This document shows positions 24,168 to 36,100 of a stretch of DNA of 64,000 nt, one piece after another. The stretch is from Sipunculus nudus. Lineage: Eukaryota > Annelida > Sipuncula > Golfingiida > Sipunculidae. Every line of letters begins with the position of its first letter. Position 1 is the first letter of the stretch. The stretch is from NCBI GenBank assembly GCA_026874595.1, contig CM049308.1:42082527-42146526 (forward strand), in the 5' to 3' direction. The notes below the pieces were generated by a model that was not told where the DNA came from, did no database searches, and saw only the letters and a program-made list of their open reading frames with translations. The translations under genes were made by a program, and so were the position numbers.

Positions 24168-27100
24168 TTTTTAGCTCAGCTGACTATAAGTCATCTGAGC
24201 TATAGTCGTGGTCCATTGTCCGTCGTCCGTCCGTCTGTCCGTCCGTCCGTCCGTCCGTCCGTCCGTCCGTCCGTCCGTCCGTAGATGTGGCACGTTTTGA
24301 AACCGTAAGACCTAGGAATCCAAAATTCAGCATAATGTTAGATGTCCCCAAGATCTCCTACCAAGCCGAAAACTGGGTCTTTGCGACTTCATTCCTTTGA
24401 GAAATTAAGGAAAAACCTCAATTTTTTATTAAAATCCTATTTTCACACTTCAGGACTGCCTAATATCAAAACCACTCATCTGTTTTTCCTCATATTTACC
24501 ATAAATAATCCTCTATATGGTTCCTATGTACATGCCAGAAATTGGGTCTGTATTATATAATTTAAAAAAGTTATGGGCCCAAATATAATGCATTTTGTAA
24601 ATAATCAGGAAAAAAATTTGATCACTTAACACAAAACTTGTTAAAGCTAAGCACTTTTTTTCCAGTAATATAACTTTTATTAATCAAAATTAAATTGTAT
24701 ACCCAAAATTTGATCAAAATCTTTTAAATTTTTTGAAATATTAGCAAAAATAAAAAATTGGTACCTTTAACTTTGCCCAACTTTGACCATGGCACGTTTT
24801 TTTTCTGTAACTGCTGTGGATTTAATTTTCAAAGCATGTTTTTGTTAGCATTTCAACTGTTAACATTTAAAATTTGAAACCAGTTGATCAAAAACTGTAG
24901 ATTTTATTCAAGTTTTCAAGCACCATGTCACATATTGTTTACATCAACCTAGTGTTATGCAGTTTGCTAGAGCTCAGCTCCCCAGCTTCAGCTCTAAGTT
25001 CCTTAAATTAGGCATACAGTAAGATGTCTCCAAAATCCCCTACCATGCCAAGAATTTGGTCACCAGAACTTAATTCCTTCGAGATATTAATGAAAAACTT
25101 CATTTTTTTCATTAAAAACCCTTTGTTACACTTCAGGACTGCCTAGTATCAAAACCACTGATCTGACTTTGATCATATATAATATACATATTTTTCTATA
25201 CATTCGCTATGCACATGCCAGAAATGATGTCAGTATTGCGTAATTGTTTTAAGTTATGTGCCCAAACAAAATTGACTTTGTAAAAAATCAGGAAAAATAT
25301 TTACTCAGGTTTCATGAAAATTATTGAAGCTAGAGAATTTTTTTTAAGTATATAACTTTGTTTAATTAAGATTCAATAGTATACCCAAAATTAGATCTGT
25401 ATTTTGTAAATTTTATAAGTTATTAGCATAAACATAAAATCAGTACCTGAAATTTTACCCAACTTTGACCATGGCACATTTTTTCCCTGTGAGTACTGTT
25501 GATTTAATTTTCTCAGAATGTAAACACAAGTATTTAATGTGTTTAAATCTGAAATTTGAAACTAAAAGGTTGAAAATTAGGTTAGTTATTGAATTTTATC
25601 TTGAGGGTCTATTGTAGTCACTTGCTTTGTTCCAGATGCAGGTAGGCCACTCCAGGTCACTGGAAGTCAGCTATGCCAGGGTTCCTGATTTGTTTCAGTC
25701 AGTGGTGGAGATCCCCTGCTGTGACAGGTGTACAATTGTTCTCATATCACACCCCCTCCCCCCCCCCCCATGAATATATAAATATACATTTGTATGCATG
25801 ATGTGGTGTTACATGACAAGATTGAGATTTATGATGATGCAATTTAGAATTATGAATCAACGTTTATATTCAGAAATTTATGTTATATTGGAAATGTATA
25901 CAAATTAAACTTAAAATAAAAAAATGAGGATCTAATACAAACATGTGTTCATTATTTTTGAGCCTCAGCAGAATTGGAGATCAGGCTTTGTTTGCCCTGA
26001 ATGTTTATGCAAAGGTGTTGTTTATCCCATCTCCTCCCCACCCCCCCCCCCCCCCCCGGCTGTCATTGATCCTTAGCACCTCATCGTCACCTGTGCACTG
26101 GGACATTAGTTAATATTGCAAATGTGTACAATTTTTTCAATTTGAAAGATAATTGGATTAGAAAAAATTAAGATCTAATATTGAAACATATTCTTGCCCC
26201 AGGAGAATGGAACATAAAGTGATCAGCTCTTGTCTGTCCATCATCTCTCAATTATCATTAAATATATATACTAATTATGAAATTTTTCCTTTAAGCACTG
26301 TTGAAATAACTTTCATATGCTGTATGTGTATGGATTTAAGCCATTAAAGTCTGAAATTTGAAAGCAACTTATGTATTCAGATGTGTAATATTGCAGATGA
26401 AAAACTTTAAAATATTAAAATATATTATCAGCTTTGTTTGTCTAACAGTCTGTCTGTCCTTTTTTAAATATTATGTAATTGTGAATGGACTATTTAATCC
26501 TGTAAGTATTGTTGAATTAAATGGAAATCCTATATGTATATACACTATGTTAATACAGAGATGTTGTAACTCCCATCATTCCAGCCCTCCCCCCCCCCAA
26601 CCACCACCACCAGGTTCTTGCATCTGGGGACTGGAGACATCAGTTATATTTCAACTGTATACATTTTATAAAATAAAAATACATATATTTAATAATATAT
26701 ATTATGTAAAATAGATCCAATTGAGCAAATGTGTAAACTACTGAACTGTCAACAAACTATCAAAAAGCCAGCCAATGATCATGGTAATAATATACATCTT
26801 ATGTTCACAAACTGCTCACATGCTTCAATTTTGACATTAGAGAATGCATGGTTTGGTCACAAAATATTATTTGCAACAATTTCTCACTCATCAATACAAA
26901 CCAATCATGTCAACCAGCCATGGCATATATTACCTTTTCATCTTAGACTTGATCTCCATTATTATTTTAGATTTTTACCTTCAAGGCCAACTTCAGCTGA
27001 GCACAGTGACCCATATTTATAGCACCATGTCTTGAATGTTTACATCAAGTCATTGGTTAACAGTGTTCCAGGCTGTTACATAACACCTTCACTCCTTGCC

Positions 27101-29268
27101 TACTGCTTCTGTGAGTGTCTGGGTCAGGCTGGGTCAGGCAGTAATTACCAGAGAGCCTTTCTCCTCTCTCTTTCCCTTTCTCTCTTTCTAGCTCTCTTTC
27201 TCTCTCTCTCTTTCTCTCTCTCTCACCCCTATGCCTCCCTTCCTCCCTCCACCCCATTATGTTGACAGGTACTATAAACCTAATTTATTAGATATATATG
27301 TTGATGCAATTAAGAAATGTGAATCAACTGAAATATTCACATATATGTTATACTCTAAATGTATAGTTACATTTTCAAACCTGGAAAAAAATGATGTTAT
27401 AAAAAAGGGAATTTATGTAAAAATTGTTCATAATTTCCTGGCTCAGAAGAATGGAAATTAAAATTATTTGCTTTGTTTCTCTAGCTTTCTTGCCTGTTTT
27501 AAATATTTAATAATTATGAATAAACTTTTTTTTCCTGTAAGCTCTGATTAATTAAATTTCATATCCTGTATGTATATGCAAGGGTATTGTAACTCCCACC
27601 ATCCCCTTCCCCCACCCCACTAAGTCCTTGCTCCTTCGCACTGTCAACAATAGTGTTATTGCTATAGCATAAAATTGAATAATTTGAAGAAAATATATAC
27701 AGAGATTCTGTGAGTGTCTGGGTCAGGCTGGGTCAGGCAGTAATTACCAGAGAGCCTTTCTCCTCTCTCTTTCCCTTTCTCTCTTTCTAGCTCTCTTTCT
27801 CTCTCTCTCTTTCTCTCTCTCTCACCCCTATGCCTCCCTTCCTCCCTCCACCCCATTATGTTGACAGGTACTATAAACCTAATTTATTAGATATATATGT
27901 TGATGCAATTAAGAAATGTGAATCAACTGAAATATTCACATATATTTGTTATACTCTAAATGTATAGTTACATTTTCAAACCTGGAAAAAAATGATGTTA
28001 TAAAAAAGGGAATTTATGTAAAAATTGTTCATAATTTCCTGGCTCAGAAGAATGGGAATTAAAATTATTTGCTTTGTTTCTCTAGCTTTCTTGCCTGTTT
28101 TAAATATTTAATTATTATGAATAAACTTTTTTTTTCCTGTAAGCTCTGATTAATTAAATTTCATATCCTGTACGTATATGCAAGGGTATTGTAACTCCCA
28201 CCATCCCCTTCCCCCATCCCACTAAGTCCTTGCTCCTTCGCACTGTCAACAATAGTGCTATTGCTATAGCATAAAATTTAATAATTTGAAGAAAATATAT
28301 ACAGAGAGACAGAGGCGTTGTAACTCCCATCGTAACCCCCCCCCCCCTTCCATCAAGTCCTTCCGCCTGTGGAGTGGGGATTTTATAGCAACTGTATACA
28401 TATCATAAAATAGAAAAAACAGTTTAATTAAAGTTTAAATTAAAAAAATTGGATCTCATTAGACAAATATGAAAAAAGTTGAACTGTCAACAGCCTGTCA
28501 AAAAGGTATCCAATGAAAGCGCAAGGTCAGATCTTAAAATATTATTTGCAACAATTTCTTCAATCATATCAACCAACCATAGCCTAGATTACCTCTTTCT
28601 CTCAGACTTTATCTACATTTCATAATATTTTAGATTTTAACCTTCCAGGTGTTTAAGTACTGTTGAATGCTCCCTCCCTCTCTCTCTATCTCCTTTTCTC
28701 TCTACATCCAACCCTCCTTGCTGCCCACACTGTTTCCTTCTCCGAACCCCATCCCAATGTCAGCCTCAGTAAACGAGAACAAGTTGAATCAGATTTTCAT
28801 ATTTTTATATATTGTATAACTGTTTGTTGCCTATGTACGTGCCAGAAATTATGTCAATATTGTGTAATATGTAGATGTGGTGGGCATCAATATAATTTAC
28901 CTTGTCAAGACCTAAGAGATATCATGTCATACAGTCACAATTCATAAATCCACTCTTCAGCATAGTTAATAATAACATTATATATGTCAAATTGAAATCT
29001 TGCGGACTTCTATACAATATAGATCCTTCAACAAATAGCCTTATAATCATTCTACCACTGCTTAGTGTACTGTCATTGCATTCATATTTGCTCAAATATA
29101 TTGCTATTTTCAACAGCTCCCAAATAAATAAAAAATAAACCACTATATAGCCAAATAGGTCCATGATATTCATAAGGTTTGTCGACTAAATATAGTATCA
29201 CAATGGTGATACATTTATAGTTCAATCATGATCAGCTGAGCGTCGTGACCCATAGGTCCCTTGTTTGT
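24168..29268 (+). repeat. Long family A composite
   Basis: Starts with the T run and 5' hairpin AGCTCAGCTGAC/GTCATCTGAGCT (24173-24201), followed by a (GTCC)n tract (24226-24282). The body contains units of about 680 bp (GATGTCCCCAAG near 24343, GATGTCTCCAAA near 25023) whose wording differs from the 335-bp units elsewhere. A family A 3' end is seen near 26993 and another at 29230-29268 (TCAGCTGAGCGTCGTGACCC). Poly-C runs near 25745, 26039, 26585 and 28336. No protein-coding content recognised. Confidence 0.65.
27108..28307. repeat. Recent 600-bp tandem duplication
   Basis: 27108-27707 and 27708-28307 are nearly identical, differing by only a few substitutions and one- or two-base indels. 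Each begins CTGTGAGTGTCTGGGTCAGG and carries a CT-rich tract. The near identity implies recent origin, or an assembly duplication. Confidence 0.9.
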
Positions 29269-29360
29269 AATTGTGATTCCGACTCAGGTGGACCCTGTAG
29301 ATGGAACACACAGTAACATTTGGTTTAATGATCTCAGACTTCTTGCAGGTGTGTAAGGTT
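29269..29360 (-). pseudogene. Non-LTR retrotransposon fragment, C-terminal end (part 1)
   Basis: On the minus strand this encodes YTPARSLRSLNQMLLCVPST, the motif that follows the LVFKALHGLAPxYLxDL region at the C terminus of Jockey/CR1-type reverse transcriptases. It continues the frame from 32094-32365 across the intervening transposon. A stop follows shortly after. Confidence 0.75.
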
Positions 29361-31024
29361 CAGACATGGGGTAATAGTAATAAGTAATAGTAATAGTAAT
29401 AGACTATTACAGCTTTTTCCATGTAATAGTAATAGTAATAGTAATAGACTCAAAAATTTGAGCTGTAATAGTAATAGTAATAGAAACAGAAAACAAAGTA
29501 ATAGAGTAATACATATTACTTTCTATTACTTCCTGTGAGCCCCTTGATCATGAAGCATATCAGCAAATAATGCTGAACACACTCAATTCTTGTCCAGCAA
29601 TTGACCAGGAAGTGCCTATTGTTGAGGCAAGCATGGGCCAGCTGCCACACTGCTGGTGACCACTGGTGCTAATTACATAAGAGTACTGGACAGAGCAGGT
29701 CACAGCCAAATAGGTAACCTGGCACAATCTGACCTTTGATTAGTAAACCATGGATAAACAGAGGAATGTTTGATGTTATGAGACAGATAAATTGTGTATT
29801 ATTATATTGACATGGACATCTTATCTCACATCCATCAATCCATATGCATATTATGAAATATACCTAGATTTATTTCACAAGCCAGTTTGCATTTTAATCA
29901 TACAGATTGCAATAACACACATTTAAGAAAAATGGAATATGGAACCAGATGTAGTTGCAGTGCAGACCCAAAATGTTCATGATAAGCTTATGGTGTTTTC
30001 ACTACCCATAACGTATGGAAGCCTACAATGCTATATAAACTCATACCAGTACTACAATCACTTTGATAAAGTCATACTGCAGGCACATGTATTATCTATT
30101 TAATTTATATAAATATTCTTTTAAAATAATTCTTTTAATACTTGTCTGTTATTTCATAGTACCAATTTTGCAGGCCTTCATTCAGTATCTAAAATTATGT
30201 TAATTTATATTTTGAAAATTAAATGAACAATTTTTTTTAAGATATTAATTTATTTGATTATATAATATGAGAATATAAGTAACTGTTAATATTTTATTAT
30301 TTAATTTCTTAAATTTTGATATCAAATAATTAGATCCTGTTATGTACAAAATTTAAAGTATAAGATTGTTGAATACCAAATTAATTGTGAAAGTGATATA
30401 AATAATATTTTATTTGTTTTGTAAAATTGATATAAGTTTAAATCACTCTCCATATTCCTAAATTATCCTATGCTGGTTTTGCTGCAATGAAGAAGGGCAT
30501 GCCTGAAGAATAAAAGCCATGCATGCTACCATTATTGTAAAGTTTACCACCTCTCTGTTCTCTCTCAAGATGTACTATGTGATAAAATAAAACATGGCAT
30601 CATATCCAAATGAACATATATACAATTGTGAGGAAGGGGTACTTTTGTCTCCAGTTTAGAATATGTCCAGAATCTGGATGTAAACAGTAGAAACAGGACA
30701 CAGCCCTACCAAAATTCCTCTCCTGATACATACATAAAGGACTAAATTGTCAGCTTTGATACTAAATATTAATATGACATAATCATGAAAATTCCTTTGG
30801 AGACCATTTTTAGTTACACTGAAAACTTTATTTATTAATTATGCGAAGAAGATTAAATCCTAACAGACGTATGTACTATAAAATAAATTTATGTGAAAAT
30901 AATAAAAAATGTATAAGTATGCCAGGGTCTTTAAAATGGGTTGCTTTTAAATTACATGTATTCAAGAGTTCATACAATTATCTTATAATTTCAACTTGAA
31001 ACGCCCCAATCATCATTGAGGTTT

Positions 31025-31061
<37 letters not shown>

Positions 31062-32085
31062 GTGAACCACTTTTCTGTGTATACCCTCTCCATATATATA
31101 TATATATATATAACTCTGAAGAAAAACAACACTGTTAATTCACAACAGACTGTTTCACGGGATGCGACCCGATCATCAGGTGAATGTGGTTAGAATGAAG
31201 CTAACGTCGTGGTTTGAAAAGCCGAGACTTTACGAGATTATGAGATTATGCTTTGTGCGATTCGGGTCGGGGGGGGGGGGGGCATGTGAAAGACTGACAC
31301 TGATCCTATTGTTCTCGGGTGCACAATAGGAATGGTCGGGGTACACGTGCGATACTGGAACATAACAGGGCAGGGCAAAGAGGTTATATAATGTAGTAAA
31401 TAGTAAATATAATACAAAGATATAACCAGGATGCTTAATCAGCATATTGAAATGATTTCTAATAGGGCCTTGGAAGCAGTGAACATATCAGCAGTATACA
31501 TATGATATGATAAAAATACACATATACTGTGAAAATACACAATATACAAGGCAAATATACAATATAAAAGGCAAATATACTATACCCATACCAAGTGGTG
31601 CAAGTCTCCTAGCTGAAGGTCGTAAAGCCCATTAGACCAGGATAAAGTAGAACTTTCCTGTCATCCAATGGACTCCACGAGCCAGCAGTGAGAGAACATA
31701 TATATATTATATATATATATATAAACAGATTAAAGAAGCTGAAATAATTAAGATCTCCAGTATCATTAGGCTTATTGTTAATGACAGACATACTATAAGA
31801 AAATTGTGTAGGTAACTGGATGAAATAGGTGCTTCTAATATTAATATATAATATAAAAATGTGATTGCAGTGCTAGTTTATAGCACTCATGGCTGCACAA
31901 AGTCTAGAATCCTCCCATCAGTTTATGTAATAGTAATAGTAATAGTAATAGATACCCCAGTAATAGTAATAGTAATAGTAATAGAAGATAAAATGTGGTA
32001 ATAGTAATAGTAATAGTAATATCAGAAATTGAAAGTAATAGTAATAGTAATAGTAATAGAACAACTGTAATAGACCCCATGTCTG
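29361..32085. mobile_element. hAT-type transposon, non-autonomous, 2.7 kb
   Basis: The left end CAGACATGGGGT (29361) is inverted at the right end ACCCCATGTCTG (32085). Both ends are followed inward by AATAGT-type hexamer runs (29373-29480; 31926-32060). The flanks carry a perfect 8-bp target duplication GTAAGGTT (29353-29360 and 32086-32093), the hAT hallmark. Removing the element restores one continuous minus-strand LINE frame, which confirms the boundaries. The interior is AT-rich, with TA microsatellites at 31030-31058 and 31092-31112 and a G run at 31269-31282. No transposase is visible. Confidence 0.85.
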
Positions 32086-32365
32086 GTAAGGTTGGATTAG
32101 ATCTCGGAGATATATCGGAGCAAAGCCATGTTTGGCCTTGAACACCAACATAGCGACTTAAAACTTGATCTGTTGACACAGGGGGAGCCAGTGTAGGGCG
32201 TGCAAGACATGCATCATGAGCTTGCATGATTTACCACCACACAGGATTCAAGCTGCACAGTTGTGATCTCTCTGGAATCTCTGTATGAGTGTGCATGGAT
32301 ATCCTAGCAGAAGGGCATTGCCATTATCAAGTTTACTTGTCACAAATGCATGTGTAGCGTATAGT
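32086..32365 (-). pseudogene. Non-LTR retrotransposon fragment, C-terminal end (part 2)
   Basis: The minus strand encodes, with a few stops, ATHAFVTSKLDNGNALLLGYP, LHALHWLPLCQQIKF and VFKAKHGFAPIYLRDLIQP. These are the classic C-terminal motifs of Jockey/CR1-type reverse transcriptases (xSRLDYxNALLYG, LHWLPVxxRIxFK, LVFKALHGLAPxYL). The RT catalytic core is absent. The frame continues at 29360 beyond the hAT insertion. Confidence 0.85.
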
Positions 32366-33052
32366 ACATTACAATAATACTGTTGTCAGTATTGACATAT
32401 TTGTTTACCTTTTAGATAGGTCTCTTGGTGCATCGACGTCATAGGTCACCCAGTACAGCTGGTGCTTCAAGGACGTAACCTGGGTGACATGACGTTATTT
32501 TGTAAAGACATTACAGACAGTTATCATTTTAATCAAATCAGTTTATAATATAGTTTCATGAAATCATTTTATTTTTATGTCAGGTGAAACGGACTAATAA
32601 TAAGGTTTAGAATATAGGGACAAGTGATGTTGGTGGAATGAAAACCGTTAGTCTGAACACGTCTACACATGAATCAGATGCTCTAGTAATGGTTTATCTA
32701 AGTAGACCTTGATCTTGTTAATGTTATAGTGGTGCAGGTAAGCACTCTTGCATACTGTGTTAACATGATGCTCCATGATGGATTATGAATCAAAATACAT
32801 ACTGAGGCTGCAGATGGATCGAGTACTTGAAATGTTTGAGTAACACTGGTAAGGGTGAAATGGAAGGAATTTTCAACTATAAGATTGTTGGAAAGGCAAC
32901 CCCTCAAAACAAGCAATGGCATTTGAATGTTGCAGTTGTGCAAGAATACATAAACAGCATTCTGCTACTGTCTACCGGTATATCATGCAGTAAAGGACAG
33001 GAGATTACAACCCCTTTTCTCAGAGTAAGAGATATTTTCTTTTTACTTTCAG
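32366..33052. other. Unassigned sequence upstream of the first visible POLR1C exon
   Basis: Presumably intronic. No exon encoding the expected EFGV-type N-terminal motif of RPAC1 is present here. The polypyrimidine tract and AG at 33041-33052 form the acceptor of the next exon. Confidence 0.5.
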
Positions 33053-33124
33053 CCCCACACAACAGATTTTCCTGGAGCGTACCATGGATACAATGACAGT
33101 TGGGATCAGGTCACATTTGAACAG
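33053..33124 (+). CDS. POLR1C: POLR1C visible exon 1 (24 codons)
   Basis: Phase 0 at both ends. It encodes [19 protein letters not shown] followed by VTFEQ, matching the HTTDFPG region near the N terminus of RPAC1 family proteins. Acceptor TTTACTTTCAG, donor CAG|GTAATC. The preceding exon with the start codon was not found. A family A repeat starts 26 bases after the donor. Confidence 0.92.
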
Positions 33125-36100
33125 GTAATCTCCATAGTAAAGATCATACTTTTTAGCTCAGCTGACGATATACATACCAGAAATTAAGTCAGAATTGAGC
33201 AATTTCTTGTAGGTATGGGCCCAAAAATATTGCACTTTGTAAAAAATCAGGAAAGATATTTACTTATTTAACTAGAGAAATGTTGAAGCTAGAGACTTTT
33301 TTCAGGGATTTAACTTTATTTAATCAAGATCCAATTTTTATACCCAAAGTTAGATCTGAACTTTGCAATTTTTTCAAGTTATTAGCATAAAATAAAATCA
33401 GTACCCAAATCTTAACACTCTGACCTAGAATCTTCTAACTTGACATCCAGGGAGGTCCATGAAAAATCTGCTTGGAAACTTGAAATTAGGTCTCTTTAAC
33501 CCATATTCTTCGAGCTGTAGGGTGCATAAGTACCCCCCAGGATAATTAAAAAATTTATACAAAACTCCAGTATCTGAATAATTAATGCATTGATAACCAT
33601 GATTCTTTGCATGCATTTGATCATGGAGTGTTTCATCAGGTCCTGCAGATTGGTGGCCCCACCTTTTGTTTATAATTTTTACATATTTTTTCTCAATTTT
33701 GGAGAACTTCAAATGAAGTGGTCTGGCTGTTTATGGGGCACAAACCATTACTGTTAGACCTAGAAACATCTAATTGTACACCAGGGAGTTCCTAGGCAAG
33801 TCTCCTTTGAAAACTGAAATTAGTCATGGTGACCTATATTTTTGCAAATTACGGGCTGAAAACACCCATTGAGTCAGATGGGCACAAATTGTATCCATTA
33901 GGCCTAGATTCTTTTAACATGACTTTTAGGGAGGTCAATAAAAAATCTCCTTGGAAACCTGAAATAATGTCACTGTGACCTATTTTCTGCAAACAGTGTG
34001 AAAGAACATGATTTTAAAACTCTTATAGTCAAATGGGCACAAATGGTAGCAGCTGTATGTAGAATAAGGTCAATGTAACCTTTATCTTAGGTCTATTAAA
34101 AATGCATGCATTTGAGCACTCTGGGAGTCATTTTACCAATTGTTCAAGGATCCTTGAATTCAGCTGAGTGTCATGGCTGATGGGCCACTTGTTTATATCA
34201 TGATAACTATTTAAAACAGAATATTGCGATATCATTATTCATATAAATATAAAATGACTCAATGAGTCACCAATAATAATAACAGCCACCTTTATTTCTT
34301 GACTTTAGACAATATCAATAAATTGATTAAACAGCTGCCGATTACTCATGCGTCCCTGATCTCACCACGCAATATCTAACTGTAGACTTGCCCGCTTTGA
34401 TGTAGCAGGCTGTATGATGTTAATTTATTAGTTTTGCTCAATTATCTCAATCTGATCTGCTCAGTGTGAAACATGCTAGCTCCATATTTGTTTGTACCAT
34501 GCCACCGTACACAAGCTCCTCGGGTTTCCTTTAATCTTGGGTGCCTTCAACATCAAAGCAAATCAAACCAAACGACCACCATCAAAGAAAGTTTAATTGA
34601 GGCTAAAGCTACATTCACCAATAAAAACTAATGTTCCCAGGTTTGTAGCCATTACAATCTTCTCATTGTCAAGGTTGTCATTATCTTTCAGATTATTGCA
34701 TAAGACCGCTGAACCAAGATAGTTTTAGACAATGTCGCCAGGTGGCACCATACATACTATTAGGTGGGAGCTTACGCTATCTGAGAAAGTCAAGTTATTC
34801 AATTGAGTGAATCAGCGTACGCAGACTATATGAACATTGTTTTACGGATGTCTTCATAGACTGTTCTCCTCATAATGAATACTTGAGATAAGTATAAAAT
34901 AATCAGTTTTTATAAGACTTGTGAATGCATGATGTGTGCATGAATATGCTGTACATATACATTAAATCTGATATAATACAAGAAACACGTTCTTGCAGCT
35001 GTTAGTTGTCTTTATTTATAATCTCTCAGTTATCAACCAAGGTCAACCTGCCTAATAAGGACATCTCGCTATTAAGGACAAAATGATTGAGTCCCTTGAC
35101 TGTCCACTTAAGACAGGTTTCACTGTATATCCAGATTCAAACATGCCTTTAATTCTAGAATACTCATTTAGAATGGTTATACAAAATTCACCAAATCAAA
35201 TCTAACTTTCTGTAATGTAATTGTGCAGAAAAGACTAGAAATCGAGCTTCGAGTGTCACACCCTGCGAACAACTCACAACTCATATTTGTGTTCATGCTT
35301 ATAATGGAAACCTAGCTATATCCTACTTTTGAAGACTTACAGTGACAAACAACAGGACTGAAAACATTGTCTCCCCCATAAGCAGAGGGGGGGGAGACAA
35401 AATAAACACACCAGGTTTCAGTACAGTAGATGAAACCACAGTTGAGAAACTGATACCATCTATAAAATATTAAAAATACAGGTGGTGCCACCAGTCTTCA
35501 AGAACAAGAAGAATAATATATAAAACAAATCTTGATCAATAAACAAGGTTTCAGGACACATGGTGAAACCACAGCTGAAAATCTTTGAAAACAATTGTGA
35601 TCATTTGGGGGACTCAAAAATAGTGGCAATGGCCCCTAAAGACTGAGCATGGATAGGATATCTGCAAATCCTTGGAATGTTCTTGCATGTTACCTAGGCA
35701 ATAACAGCATTCTGTACACACTGACATTTGCTTCAGGTAAAGAAAGAATAGATTTTGTCATATTTTTTTACTGAAGTTAAGGTTTTAAGCCAGGTATGTC
35801 TGACATATGCTTTTTTTCAGAACTTCCACATTGATGTAGTTTCTGTGACAGAAGAGAAGCTTGAATTTGACATGGTTGGCATTGATGCAGCTATTGCCAA
35901 TGCATTTAGACGAATTCTTCTGGCTGAGGTAAAGATTTTCTTATGTTTTTAGCTCAGCTGACTATATGTCATCTGAGCTATAGTCATGGCCCTTTGTCAG
36001 TCTTCTGCCCGGCCTTCCATTAACAAGGTACGTTTTGAAACCTGCAAATCCAAAATTTTACATACAGTAAGATATTCCTAATTCTCCTACCACACCAAAA

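Noticed and set aside
27057-27856. Arg/Glu-rich ORFs on the minus strand
   Set aside because: Translation of the CT-rich tract, present twice because of the 600-bp duplication.
29281-29360. Plus-strand exon-like frame with VDPVDGTHSNIWFNDL before a CAG|GTGTGT donor-like site
   Set aside because: The opposite strand matches a reverse transcriptase C terminus that continues across the hAT insertion, which explains the sequence better.
31918-32151. ORFs rich in Y and L (minus strand)
   Set aside because: Translation of the AATAGT hexamer run at the end of the hAT-type element.
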